In this document: one piece after another, positions 31,820 to 40,674 of the stretch
Position numbering within the stretch: the stretch's first letter is position 1
Layout: every line of letters starts with the position of its first letter
Source: Brevibacillus humidisoli
GTDB lineage: Bacteria > Bacillota > Bacilli > Brevibacillales > Brevibacillaceae
Assembly: GCF_020923435.1 (NCBI RefSeq)
Contig: NZ_CP087263.1
Coordinates: forward strand, 2,871,970 to 2,935,969
Length of the DNA: 64,000 bases
Direction: 5' to 3'
The notes under the pieces: generated by a model
Databases searched by the model: none
The model's input: the letters and a program-made list of their open reading frames with translations, nothing else
What the model was told of the DNA's origin: nothing
Program-made: the position numbers and the translations under genes

Positions 31820-32746
31820 TCACACCTTTATGTTGGTTACTTTCTTAACCAGGATGTAAGAGAGAATCGTACCGATCGCGAATAATACCAGCAAGACCAA
31901 GCCCACTCCTTTAAACAACGGATCGATAAAGCCCTTGTTCATCATGTTCATCATCAAGACGAGGGCGATCGGCATGATTGGTACAAGGATCGAGACGTAG
32001 CGCTGTTCGGCGGTCATCGTCTTGATCTCCTGGTTGACGATCCTCCGGTCCTCCATCGTCTCCGCCATCTCCTGCAGCACCTGGCTGAGGTTGCCGCCGG
32101 CCCGCCGCTGGATCAGTAGCGTGGCGGCGAAGATGCGGAAGTCACGGGACGGAATGCGCTTCTCCATGTCAATGAGGGCTCGTTCAAAACTGACGCCGAG
32201 CTGCAGTTCACGGTTCATCCGGCTGAATTCGTCCCCTGCCGGATAACTCAACTCCCGGGCCACCAGCGCGACCCCCTGCTGCAGGGTCATGCCGGCGCGT
32301 AGCGAGTTGGCCAGCAGGCGGCAGATCTCGGGCAATTGATCATTGAGCCGTTGCTGATACTTGTTGCGCCGCACGAAAAACATGATGCTTTGGATCACGT
32401 ACATGGCGGCCACTCCGCCTAGAACATTGTAGGGAAACGAGAGACCAACTACATTGTTGAGGAAAAAAGCGATGCCCATCGAACCGACCAGTAATATCCC
32501 GTAAAACTCAGAGGGGGCAAGCGGCAGGTTGGCTTTCTTCAACTTCTTCTCTATCTCTTTGGCATGAGCAGTTTGGTCAAACCTGTCGCCCCAGACGATG
32601 ATGAAGCTCTTGCGGGTTGACTTGACGTCATACCACTCTTCCGCTTTCTTTTTCCACTCGCTTTTTTTCGACCGGTAGCTGAGGTAGTCATAGATCCCCC
32701 AGATACCCAGCAGTACCGCGAGACTAAACAGGATAGAGATGGTCAC
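31820..32746 (-). CDS. tadB: Tad pilus inner-membrane protein TadB
   Basis: 308 aa from GTG 32746, overlapping the 3' end of tadA by 23 nt. T2SF domain with DQLPEICRLLANSLRAGMTLQQGVALV and the following RMNRELQLGVSFERAL. TM helices near the N-terminus, about 85-125 and at the C-terminus. Partner of TadC in the assembly platform. Confidence 0.92.
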   Translation of the reverse strand: MTISILFSLAVLLGIWGIYDYLSYRSKKSEWKKKAEEWYDVKSTRKSFIIVWGDRFDQTAHAKEIEKKLKKANLPLAPSEFYGILLVGSMGIAFFLNNVVGLSFPYNVLGGVAAMYVIQSIMFFVRRNKYQQRLNDQLPEICRLLANSLRAGMTLQQGVALVARELSYPAGDEFSRMNRELQLGVSFERALIDMEKRIPSRDFRIFAATLLIQRRAGGNLSQVLQEMAETMEDRRIVNQEIKTMTAEQRYVSILVPIMPIALVLMMNMMNKGFIDPLFKGVGLVLLVLFAIGTILSYILVKKVTNIKV

Positions 32747-34100
32747 CTGTTTTCACCTCTTCCACTTGAAAAATCGATTCATCGATCTCGATGCCAAATA
32801 CCCTCAGCCGTTCCAGACAGTGCGGGATCACCCCTGTGGGCGTAAAGTAGCCGAGCACTTCTCCTTTTTTGCCGATCCCGATCCGATGAAAGCGAAAGAT
32901 CTCGTTTACCTCCACTTGTTTGTTCGGTCTGGTCACCACTTCCGAGATGGAGACGATTTTCCTCGTCCCGTCGGAGAGACGCATCACCTGGACGATGAAA
33001 TCGAGGGCACTGACGATATATTCGCGGATGACGGAGGCGGGCAGATCCATCCCGGCCATAATCACCATCCCCTCCAGCCGGTTAAAAGCATCCTGCGGCG
33101 AGTTGGCGTGGACGGTGGTCAGCGAGCCTTCGTGACCGGTGTTCATCGCCTGCAGCATGTCGAACGCTTCCGCACCGCGCACCTCCCCGACGATGATCCG
33201 GTCTGGGCGCATCCGGAGCGAGTTTTTCACCAGATGACGGATGGTGATCTCCCCTTTTCCCTCCATGTTGGGCGGGCGTGCTTCCATGCCGACACAGTTG
33301 GGCCGCTCCAGCTTCAACTCCGCGGAGTCCTCGATCGTGATGACCCGCTCGTAGTGCGGGATCGCCCGGGCGACTGCATTGAGCAGGGTAGTCTTTCCGC
33401 TGCCGGTACCGCCGGAGATCAGGACGTTTAGCTTGGCTTCCACGATCCCCTGCAGGAAGCGGGACATCGCTTCGTTAAAGGATTGAAATCCTTGCAGATC
33501 GTCCATTGTGTACGGTTCTTTGCGGAATTTACGGATGGAGATCAAAGTGCCATTAAGGCTGATCGGCGGGATCACCACGTTGACGCGGCTGCCGTCTTTG
33601 AGCCTGGCATCGACCATGGGGGAGCTTTCGTCAATCCGCCGACCGAGCGGAGCGACAATCCTATCTACGATGTGCCGCAGATGCTCCTCGTCGCGAAACT
33701 TCAGATCGGTTCGCTCCAGACGTCCGTTTTTCTCGATGTAGACTTCTTTGTGCCCATTGATCGAGATCTCTGTAATCTCAGGGTCACCCAGCAGTGGTTC
33801 CAGCGGTCCAAAGCCGACAGACTCGTTGATCAGCCGGGTGAGCAGGAGTTCTTTCTCATTCCTGGGAATGACGACTTTCTCTTCAGACATGTACTGGGAG
33901 ACCAGCCGTTCGATAGCCAACCGCATCTCACCGGCGGAGAGACTGGTCAGCCGTTCCAGATTGGTCTCACGCAACAGCCGGGCCTTGTAGTGTTCAGCCA
34001 GTTCATCAATATAAGGGTTATGGTAGGAGGAAGCCACCTGGGTACGTGGTGCTTGCTCGCTCTCTGCTGGTTTGTCTCGTTTTCGTTGAAATAAGGCCAC
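32724..34100 (-). CDS. tadA: Tad pilus assembly ATPase TadA/CpaF
   Basis: 458 aa from GTG 34100. Type II/IV secretion ATPase that powers pilus assembly. Walker [16 protein letters not shown], Asp box region [11 protein letters not shown], Walker [14 protein letters not shown], and the His box [21 protein letters not shown]-terminal about 90 residues form the CpaF-type helical domain. Full length for the family. Confidence 0.96.
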   Translation of the reverse strand: MALFQRKRDKPAESEQAPRTQVASSYHNPYIDELAEHYKARLLRETNLERLTSLSAGEMRLAIERLVSQYMSEEKVVIPRNEKELLLTRLINESVGFGPLEPLLGDPEITEISINGHKEVYIEKNGRLERTDLKFRDEEHLRHIVDRIVAPLGRRIDESSPMVDARLKDGSRVNVVIPPISLNGTLISIRKFRKEPYTMDDLQGFQSFNEAMSRFLQGIVEAKLNVLISGGTGSGKTTLLNAVARAIPHYERVITIEDSAELKLERPNCVGMEARPPNMEGKGEITIRHLVKNSLRMRPDRIIVGEVRGAEAFDMLQAMNTGHEGSLTTVHANSPQDAFNRLEGMVIMAGMDLPASVIREYIVSALDFIVQVMRLSDGTRKIVSISEVVTRPNKQVEVNEIFRFHRIGIGKKGEVLGYFTPTGVIPHCLERLRVFGIEIDESIFQVEEVKTGDHLYPV

Positions 34101-34114
34101 CCTGCCTCACCCTC

Positions 34115-35272
34115 CTACGACAGCTTCTTTAGCACCCATTTGCGAATGTCTTTTGCTGCCGGTATCAGCTTTTTCTCGTTTGCCTCTTTTTGCAGCGGCA
34201 GCCCCTGGTTGACTGCTGCCTGGACGCCGCGATGGTCTCGCCGAACTTCGGCGGCAATCGGGGCATTGATCAGTCCCTTCAGGTCGGAGATGGTCAGTTC
34301 GTTATCCCTACCTATCTGATTCACTACCACTTCCATTCTCCCAGCCGTATCGATCCGCAGCCGTCTGAACAAATCCTCGACCAACCGGAAGATCTGCACC
34401 GAAGGAGTGTCCAGGTTCATCACATAGTAGATAAAGTCTGATTCTTCCAGCGCTGTATAGGTCAACTCGTTCATGTTGGCCGGCAGATCGATGATCACAA
34501 AGTCGTAGCTGCGTCGGCTGGCCCGGATCAAACGGCTCACAAACTCTTCGGTCATGTTCTCTGCCGTCTCCGCATCGCGGGGACTGAGCAGGACCTCCAG
34601 TTTGGAATGGTTCTCCCGCTGCGACACATTGCGGATGTGATTCTCGTTCATCTCGTGCATGACCGGGATCAGATCTGCCAACGTGCGGTTGCTGTCCAAC
34701 GACAAAAAGGTCTCTGCTCCTCCGTACTGCAAGTTCAGGTCGATCAGCAGCACGCGGGCGGTGGACTCCAGCTTGAGCGACTGGGCAAAGCCGGTCGCCA
34801 GCTGTGTCCGGCCGCTCCCCCCTTTGCCGCTGTAAAAGGAGTATACTTTTCCACGCCCCCGGACAAACGCCTGTCCCGAGACAGACGTTCCTCTCTTTCT
34901 CTGCTGCTGCTGCATCAGTTCGGAAATTTTATCCAAGCGATCGGTCAGCAGAGAGAGTTCATCCGGCATCAGGATATATTCAACCGCACCTGCGCGGACG
35001 ATGTCCCGCAGCAGCACAAAATCCTGCTTCTCGGTGAGAAAGATGATGATTCCTTCTGGCAGTTCACTCTGTATGTATTGCACCAGTTCCACGCCGGAAC
35101 CGTCCTCTGGCTGCACCAGCAGTACAACCTGCGGACCGATCCGGTCAATCTCTTTTTTTACTTCGCGTGACGTGGTGTACTCTACCTGTTGATAAGAGGC
35201 GAGTGCTTCCTGCAGCAGATCTTTTACTGAATCGTAATCAGCGACGACGAGTAGTTTGATCCCTGTATTCAT
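34115..35272 (-). CDS. tadZ: Pilus localisation protein TadZ/CpaE (receiver-like plus ParA/MinD-like ATPase)
   Basis: 385 aa. N-terminal receiver-like domain (about 1-125) followed by a MinD/ParA-type ATPase beginning YSFYSGKGGSGRTQLATGF. The signature Lys of the deviant Walker A is present, but the Lys of GKT is Arg; CpaE/TadZ proteins often have a degenerate P-loop. Walker B-like VLLIDLNLQYGG and FVIIDLPANMNE. ATGA overlap with the upstream cpaB gene. Likely positions the pilus machinery. Confidence 0.88.
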   Translation of the reverse strand: MNTGIKLLVVADYDSVKDLLQEALASYQQVEYTTSREVKKEIDRIGPQVVLLVQPEDGSGVELVQYIQSELPEGIIIFLTEKQDFVLLRDIVRAGAVEYILMPDELSLLTDRLDKISELMQQQQRKRGTSVSGQAFVRGRGKVYSFYSGKGGSGRTQLATGFAQSLKLESTARVLLIDLNLQYGGAETFLSLDSNRTLADLIPVMHEMNENHIRNVSQRENHSKLEVLLSPRDAETAENMTEEFVSRLIRASRRSYDFVIIDLPANMNELTYTALEESDFIYYVMNLDTPSVQIFRLVEDLFRRLRIDTAGRMEVVVNQIGRDNELTISDLKGLINAPIAAEVRRDHRGVQAAVNQGLPLQKEANEKKLIPAAKDIRKWVLKKLS

Positions 35273-36075
35273 GGCTGCCCCTCCGGTTTCGCGTCTGGAT
35301 TGGCGGGCGGCTGCTGATCTGTGACCGGCACATTGACGGATGGATTGGCTTGATCTCCAACCGGTGTGACCGCCTGGTCGCCAGTCCCGCTCTGAGGTTG
35401 CTGCTCGGACGTCTCCTCACCCTGCTGAGGGGGCTGATCAAAGGGCTGCGGGATGCCCAATTCACCTTTCCCGACGTTTGCCTTCAAGATTCGGATGAGA
35501 TCTGCGTAATGCTGTTGATGGATAAAAGACGGTACTTGCTCAAACGGCAGTTCTAGAGCCACACCTTTAAACTGATCATCCACTTTGGCTACCATCGCCA
35601 CCGGGACATCCTTCATAAACACTTCTGTGACCTGTTTTCCATTCACCTCGTGGGAGACGATGATGTCTACGCGATCCAGCGCTTCCAACTGCTGATCAAA
35701 AATCACCCTCCCCGATGCGTACACGGTAATGAGACGATTGTTCTGGTCCCGTACGATGGTAGCAGGCTTGATGATGTTCGTGGTAATAATGTCACCTTCG
35801 GACAACGGCACAACGGTTACTTTGTTCTTTAGACTCGCTTTGTCCGTAATGTACGAATCATCTGCGTACTTCTTGGGCAGCTGCCTGGTCGTCACTTGGT
35901 CTGGCTGGATCAGCGAACGGGATGCAACATCGGTTGAGGCAACGTAAATCTCAACCATTTCTCCCAGCTCTGCATTGATCTGCTGGATCTTTTTCAAAAA
36001 CAGGAACCCGGCCAGCAGGGCTAGCAAAAACGATAACGTTAAAAAAATGATGGCTCTTCGCTTTGACTCCAGCAT
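35269..36075 (-). CDS. cpaB: Flp pilus assembly protein CpaB/RcpC (SAF domain)
   Basis: 268 aa. N-terminal TM helix (about 8-27), SAF domain (about 40-110, including LIQPDQVTTRQLP and VVPLSEGDIITTN), RcpC-type beta domain to about 210. The last 50 residues are a Pro/Gln/Glu-rich tail. GAGGTAATCACCAC before ATG 36075. In Gram-negatives CpaB works with the secretin; here no secretin exists, so it may span or bind the cell wall. First gene of the tad operon. Confidence 0.87.
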   Translation of the reverse strand: MLESKRRAIIFLTLSFLLALLAGFLFLKKIQQINAELGEMVEIYVASTDVASRSLIQPDQVTTRQLPKKYADDSYITDKASLKNKVTVVPLSEGDIITTNIIKPATIVRDQNNRLITVYASGRVIFDQQLEALDRVDIIVSHEVNGKQVTEVFMKDVPVAMVAKVDDQFKGVALELPFEQVPSFIHQQHYADLIRILKANVGKGELGIPQPFDQPPQQGEETSEQQPQSGTGDQAVTPVGDQANPSVNVPVTDQQPPANPDAKPEGQP

Positions 36076-36259
36076 GTGGTGATTACCTCTTTCTCCTCTG
36101 TAAAAATCATGTTCCTACCAAAAAACGTGATCCATCTCCAGCCATTTGTCGAACACACCTCTTGTTTTAATTTTCCAGCGTCCTCAGAGCGATTGTACTG
36201 AATCTCCAGCAAGAAATCTGTCGAATTATGACAAATAAGCGGTAGTTTTCCAAAATAAA
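36076..36259 (-). other. Upstream region of tad operon
   Basis: About 185 nt. The operon promoter must lie here or further upstream, but I find no convincing -35/-10 pair. The only feature noted is TGTC-N7-GACA (inside TTGTCATAATTCGACA). Confidence 0.3.
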
Positions 36260-36292
36260 GAAAAAGGCCTACAACCGAAGCAGGCCTTTTTC
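36260..36292. terminator. Bidirectional terminator upstream of the tad operon
   Basis: AAAAAGGCCT (36261-36270) and AGGCCTTTTT (36282-36291) with an 11-nt loop; A/T tracts on both sides allow function on both strands. It would insulate the tad operon from transcription from bdbCD. Confidence 0.8.
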
Positions 36293-36417
36293 TGAACTTG
36301 AAATGAATCTGTTCCAAGTTTAGGGCTTTCAATCCTAGTTCTTTTTACCCTTTACTTTAGTTACTCTGAATTGAAGTATTTCAAAACCAAAGTATTTTGT
36401 CGTAAAAATTATATTTA

Positions 36418-36615
36418 TTAAAACGAGTATTGATTAAATACCAGGAGATGTATCAAAACGAATAACTTTTTGATTCTACTAGCTTCAACCTTCTCTTTGA
36501 GATCGCCTGATTCTAGAGACGATATGATTCGTCTTGTTTGTGTGCCTACAGCTGATCTGTATGCGAACAAGGCATCACTATCAATACGTTGACTTATGGC
36601 TGCATGGTTTTCCAT
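36418..36615 (-). pseudogene. Remnant of a DinB-superfamily protein
   Basis: From ATG 36615 the frame gives MENHAAISQRIDSDALFAYRS and then QTRRIISSLESGDLKEKVEASRIKK, which matches the N-terminal helix region of DinB-like proteins of about 150-170 aa. After residue 50 the similarity stops and the frame ends at 36418. It has no promoter space, since the bdb terminator lies immediately upstream. AT-rich decayed fragment. Confidence 0.55.
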
Positions 36616-36655
36616 TTCATTACCATTACCGCAAGAGCAAATAGAGTAGCAAAGC

Positions 36656-36698
36656 AAAAAAACTGGAGCGCATTTTCCATGTAGGAAAACGGCTCCAG
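36656..36698 (-). terminator. Terminator of bdbC-bdbD operon
   Basis: CTGGAG..GTTTTCC / GGAAAA..CTCCAG stem (36663-36698) followed on the minus strand by seven T. Strong intrinsic terminator right after the thioredoxin-like gene. Confidence 0.9.
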
Positions 36699-36706
36699 AC
36701 TGACCG

Positions 36707-37171
36707 TTACTGCTGCTCTTCAAACCAGCTCTTGAGCGAAGCTTCCTCCTGACCGCCTGCCAGTCGGCCCACTTCCTTCCCGTCTTTGAAGTGAATCAAC
36801 GTCGGGGTTCCGGTGAGCTGGAACTTCTGCCATGCCTCTTGGAATTCCAGGACATTGTGCTTCTTCACATCGATCTTCAGTTCATCGGCCAATGGAACGA
36901 GGATCGGTGTGGTTTCTTTACAGTGCGGGCAGGTCGGATCGTAGAAGTAGACATACAGTTCTTCTTTGTTATCCAGTTTTTCCTGCAGTTCGTCTGGCGT
37001 GATCTGGTTGCCGTACAGTGGATCGTCTAACTGCTCAATGGTTGCCGCATGCAGCGTCTCTTTGCCGTACGGGTTTCCCTGCGCCGCCTGTTTGTTGGAA
37101 TAGAAGGTGACGACACCCAACGCGGCAAACAATGCGATCACGACCACAAGAAAAATAATGATTTTTTTCAT
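36707..37171 (-). CDS. Thioredoxin-like membrane-anchored protein (BdbD/A-like)
   Basis: 154 aa from ATG 37171; the longer frame overlaps the upstream gene. N-terminal TM helix (about 4-24), then a thioredoxin fold with CPHC in YFYDPTCPHCKETTP and cis-Pro in LTGTPTLIHF. The CPHC centre is DsbA-like, i.e. oxidising. Paired with the DsbB-like gene 8 nt upstream, forming a disulfide-generating couple on the outer face of the membrane. Confidence 0.88.
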   Translation of the reverse strand: MKKIIIFLVVVIALFAALGVVTFYSNKQAAQGNPYGKETLHAATIEQLDDPLYGNQITPDELQEKLDNKEELYVYFYDPTCPHCKETTPILVPLADELKIDVKKHNVLEFQEAWQKFQLTGTPTLIHFKDGKEVGRLAGGQEEASLKSWFEEQQ

Positions 37172-37179
37172 AAGCTGAT

Positions 37180-37608
37180 CTATCCTTTCCGCTTTTGCCA
37201 AATGTAATACTGAAGCAGGGCAATCGATAGAAATGCAACCAAAGCCAAGAACGGAATGGTCACAAACCCAAGCCAGTTGATATATTGGGTCGTACAAGGG
37301 ATCACACCGCAGGAGGCACCCAACTCACTTAAGGTCGTCATCTTTTGGATCAGGTAATGATAGGTGGATACGGCAGCCCCGATGACCGCCAAGACCCCGG
37401 TATAGAGAGATTGGTTGTAATCCTTGCGCACGACGGCAATCCCGAGATGGATCGTCAGCGGGTACATCAGGATTCGCTGGTACCAGCACAACTCGCACGG
37501 GATAAACATCAGCACTTCAGAGAAATAGAGGCTGCCCAGCGTGGCAACAACCGATATAGCCCAAGATACAAATAAGGCCTGTTCCAACCATGTTTGGCGA
37601 TTTCCCAT
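37180..37608 (-). CDS. bdbC: Disulfide oxidoreductase BdbC (DsbB family)
   Basis: 142 aa from ATG 37608 (AAAGGAG 6 nt upstream). Four TM helices; first periplasmic-side pair CELC after FIP, second pair CGVIPC. This arrangement is typical of BdbC, which reoxidises its thioredoxin-like partner using quinone. Menaquinone is the expected acceptor. Operon with the thioredoxin-like gene. Confidence 0.93.
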   Translation of the reverse strand: MGNRQTWLEQALFVSWAISVVATLGSLYFSEVLMFIPCELCWYQRILMYPLTIHLGIAVVRKDYNQSLYTGVLAVIGAAVSTYHYLIQKMTTLSELGASCGVIPCTTQYINWLGFVTIPFLALVAFLSIALLQYYIWQKRKG

Positions 37609-37792
37609 ACGAACTCCTTTAGATACCCGCGTAAGAGCCAAGGACTACCCGCAGGTATATTGATTCAGATTTGTCCCTCAAGACAACATCTTACCACAAA
37701 TCCGACTTTACTTATATAAAATAAGTTGACAAAAAATGTACAAACCTGCCTAGCTTCTGTCAGGTGCAGGCAAAGGCCGGTATGCCGTGTTT

Positions 37793-38512
37793 TTACTGAC
37801 GTAGTGCCTGGTCCATTCTCTGCAGCCAGTCACCAATCTTGCAATCATGTACGACCTGATCGGCGAGATCGTCCAGTTCGGTCGGTTCCATGTTAACGAT
37901 TACCAATCTGGCACCATTCTGTTTGGCGATTTGTGGATACAGGTTGGCCGGGCTGACCTGCAGCGAAGAGCCGAGGACAATGCATAGATCCGCGTTAGCC
38001 ATCTCTCGTTCCGCTGCCTGCAAGGCCTGCTCCGGCAGCATTTCGCCAAACAGGACCACCTCCGGCCGCAGGAAACCGCCGCAGGTGCATCGTGTCCCGT
38101 CCTCCTGCAGGTATCTTTCCGCCGGATAGCGCCGCCCACAGGCCAGACAGCGTACGGTGCGCAAACTGCCGTGCAGTTCGATCACATCCTGGCTGCCCGC
38201 CTGCTGGTGGTACCCGTCGACGTTCTGGGTGATAATCGCCGATACTAGGCCGCGCTGCTGCCAGTCAGCGATGATCCGGTGTCCGATGTGCGGCTGGCAG
38301 GCCAGCAGTCCCTCGATGCGCATGCGGTAAAAGTCGACAAACAGCGCGCGATTGTACTCTAGTGCATGGGTACTGGCATACATCGCAGGGTCTTTTCCTC
38401 TCCAGAGTCCCTGCCGTGCGGAACGGAAGTCAGGAAGACCGCTCTCGGTCGACATCCCCGCTCCGGTAAAGATGACGGTTTGTTTGGACTGGCGCAGCCA
38501 TCGTTCGATCAC
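37793..38512 (-). CDS. NAD-dependent protein deacylase (sirtuin)
   Basis: 239 aa from GTG 38512 (GAGGAGG 7 nt upstream). Class U/III-like sirtuin: GAGMSTESGLPDFRS NAD site, TQNVDGYHQQAG, catalytic His in ELHGSL, zinc site CLACGRRY ... CTCGG with four Cys. It lies 28 nt after the CDF exporter gene, with no terminator seen between, so it is probably in the zinc-responsive operon. Confidence 0.94.
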   Translation of the reverse strand: MIERWLRQSKQTVIFTGAGMSTESGLPDFRSARQGLWRGKDPAMYASTHALEYNRALFVDFYRMRIEGLLACQPHIGHRIIADWQQRGLVSAIITQNVDGYHQQAGSQDVIELHGSLRTVRCLACGRRYPAERYLQEDGTRCTCGGFLRPEVVLFGEMLPEQALQAAEREMANADLCIVLGSSLQVSPANLYPQIAKQNGARLVIVNMEPTELDDLADQVVHDCKIGDWLQRMDQALRQ

Positions 38513-38540
38513 GGTGTAACCTCCTCAAGTCTTGATCCGC

Positions 38541-39488
38541 TCACACTCTCGTCTCCGCATGCTGCAACTGCGACTTTTCCACCTGGATTGTCGTGTGCTC
38601 GATCTGAAATCGCTGTTTGATTCTGTCAATCGCTTGCTGCAGGATTTCCTGACTGTCTGCCTTATCTTCGATCAGCAGATGGCAGCTAAGGGAATCAAGC
38701 CCAGATGTAATGGTCCAGATGTGCAAATCATGTACATTGACCACACCGTCGATTGCTTCAAGCGTCGCTTTTACCTCATCCTGATCTACCGTGATCGGGG
38801 TCCCCTCCATCAGGATGTGTACCGTATGTTTGATGACTCCCCAAGCTCCCTTCAGGATCAGCAAAGCGACCAGCACGCTGATCAACGGGTCCGCCCAATA
38901 CCAAGCGAACAGATACATGAGCAGACCGGCGAGCAGTGCACCGACGGAACCGAGAGCGTCCCCGATCACGTGCAGATAGGCGCTGCGCAGATTCACATTG
39001 TGCTTGACGTCTCCTTTTTTCATGAGAGCAAATGCGCTGATCAGATTGGCGATCAAGCCAACACTCGCGATGAGCATCATCGTACCGCCGGCCACCTCCG
39101 GCGGCTCCAGAAATCGTTCGTACGCTTCCCAGACGATAAAACCGGCAATCAGAAACAAGGTGACCCCGTTAAACAGCGCGGCCAATATCTCGAAGCGGTA
39201 AAACCCGTATGTCTTGCGGGGAGAGGGAGGCCTGGCAGCAAACCAGATTGCCACCAGACTAAGCGCCAGGGAACTAGTGTCACTTAACATGTGTCCGGAA
39301 TCGGAGAGCAGCGCCAAACTGTTGGTCAGCAAGCCACCTACAAACTCAAGCAACATGATGCCGGCTGTAATGAGCAACGCGATAGTAAGACCCTTTTTAT
39401 TGCCCTCTCTGGAACCGTGATCATGATGATGCGAATGATTATGATCGTGATGATGATGGTGATGGGAATGGCCATGGTGGTGATGCAT
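38541..39488 (-). CDS. czcD: Cation diffusion facilitator (zinc/cobalt exporter, CzcD-like)
   Basis: 315 aa from ATG 39488 (GAGGAGG upstream). Cytoplasmic His-rich N-terminus (about 18 His in the first 25 residues) that can bind metal, six TM helices, metal sites HxxxD in SDSGHMLSDTSSL (TM2) and HVIGDALGSVG (TM5), C-terminal cytoplasmic domain. Starts 11 nt after czrA; repressor and exporter are in one operon. Confidence 0.95.
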   Translation of the reverse strand: MHHHHGHSHHHHHHDHNHSHHHDHGSREGNKKGLTIALLITAGIMLLEFVGGLLTNSLALLSDSGHMLSDTSSLALSLVAIWFAARPPSPRKTYGFYRFEILAALFNGVTLFLIAGFIVWEAYERFLEPPEVAGGTMMLIASVGLIANLISAFALMKKGDVKHNVNLRSAYLHVIGDALGSVGALLAGLLMYLFAWYWADPLISVLVALLILKGAWGVIKHTVHILMEGTPITVDQDEVKATLEAIDGVVNVHDLHIWTITSGLDSLSCHLLIEDKADSQEILQQAIDRIKQRFQIEHTTIQVEKSQLQHAETRV

Positions 39489-39499
39489 AGGGTTCCTCC

Positions 39500-39808
39500 T
39501 CACTGATGCTGCACGTGATCAATCGCCTGTTTCAACAGAGCGATCACATGCTCATCATCATAGGTATACAAAAAGGTGTTCCCGCTCCGTCGATAGGTGA
39601 CAAGCCGGAGGTTGCGCAAATAAGCAAGCTGATGGGAGACAGCTGACTGCGACATCCCCAGCACTTCTGCGATATGATTGACGGAGCACTCTTCCTGTGA
39701 GAGCAGGTAGAGAATCTTGATCCGGGTCGGATCGGCCAAGGCCTTGAAGATGAGGGAGACATCCTGAACTGTTTTTGCCGTCAGGAAATCGTGTTCGTTT
39801 GCATTCAT
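39500..39808 (-). CDS. czrA: ArsR-family zinc-responsive repressor CzrA
   Basis: 102 aa from ATG 39808 (GGAGGAAG upstream). HTH VNHIAEVLGMSQSAVSHQLAYLR. The C-terminal helix has the exact alpha-5 metal site spacing of CzrA: Asp-x-His ... His-x-x-His (DEH, then DHVQH), sensing Zn or Co. Controls its own operon with the CDF exporter through the operator at 39849-39868. Confidence 0.94.
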   Translation of the reverse strand: MNANEHDFLTAKTVQDVSLIFKALADPTRIKILYLLSQEECSVNHIAEVLGMSQSAVSHQLAYLRNLRLVTYRRSGNTFLYTYDDEHVIALLKQAIDHVQHQ

Positions 39809-39848
39809 GAGACTTCCTCCAAAGTGAGCCATAGACAGAAAACACAGC

Positions 39849-39868
39849 ATATGAGCATATGCTCATAT
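39849..39868. promoter_or_regulatory. CzrA operator
   Basis: ATATGAGCATATGCTCATAT is a perfect 20-bp palindrome fitting the ArsR/SmtB (TGA-N-TCA) operator type. It sits just downstream of the -10 box, about the transcription start of czrA. Confidence 0.85.
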
Positions 39869-39876
39869 ACAATGCA

Positions 39877-39906
39877 ATAATACCCGCCTTGTTTATCCTT
39901 TGTCAA
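39877..39906 (-). promoter_or_regulatory. Sigma-A promoter of czrA operon
   Basis: Minus strand TTGACA (39901-39906), 18-nt spacer, TATTAT (39877-39882). The -35 box lies 16 nt from the end of the truncated VWA gene. Confidence 0.85.
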
Positions 39907-39921
39907 GCTCTGTGAAGAATC

Positions 39922-40593
39922 CTAAACCACATTTTTTTCCGCATCGGAACCGGTGCCTTTATGCCCATATACGCGAAGTCCGACATTCGCTTCCTTGGGA
40001 AGAGAAGATAGATAATCGGCAATCGCTCCTTTGGCCAGTTCCATGCGCGTCTTGCCGTCCATCTTATTCGCCATGCTGCCGCTCGCATCGAGCACAATCT
40101 CGACGTTGTACGTTTCCTTTTGCAATTCTGCCGGTACCGCGCCGGAGCCGTCCGGCATCGACTGGCTGTAATTCATGCTGATGCTGCGCGGGTTCGGGAA
40201 ATCCGGCTTCACCAAACTGTAAATATAAGTAAAATACTGCTCGATTTCCGCATCGCTTGCATTTTCGGACGGGACGGGAAGCTTTGCATAGAATGCTTTC
40301 GCCTCTGGATCCGCTTCGATCTTTGTCACCCCATGAAACCGCCCCACCGGATACTCGATCGTTTCCATCATCGACGTTGGCAGCGGGGGCGCTTCTCCCC
40401 AGCCTTCGGGAACCGCCTGCTGGTTAAGATCTTCGCCGCTTTGTTCTCCGCCGCCGGATGAGGGATCCTGTTCGGCCTGCTCCGGTACGGGCGTCTCCGA
40501 ACCGACCTGTTCCAAGGGTGACTGTTGCGATGTTTCCGATCCCTTGGTGCATCCGGTGAGCAGCAATACGCATACAAGCGTCAGGTATGTCAA
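39922..40593 (-). pseudogene. Truncated VWA-domain lipoprotein (third paralogue)
   Basis: 223 codons. Lipobox LLLTGC, long Gln/Glu/Pro-rich linker, then PVGRFHGVTKIE, YNVEIVLDASGSMANK and VGLRVYGHKG, aligned with VWA lipoproteins 1 and 2. It stops (EKNVV) just after VYGHKG, losing the last two MIDAS motifs and the C-terminal half. The czrA promoter begins 16 nt later, so a deletion probably joined the two. TTG 40593 is the most likely start but lacks a strong ribosome site. Confidence 0.8.
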
Positions 40594-40674
40594 TCTCTGA
40601 AAAACTTGTAACGCGAAAACTCTTCTTCCTGATTTGCCTAATATTTCCGACTCATACAGGGTAACACAAGCCTG

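Noticed and set aside
36039-36332. 97-codon minus-strand frame upstream of cpaB
   Set aside because: It runs through a terminator hairpin and overlaps the cpaB start; no ribosome site.
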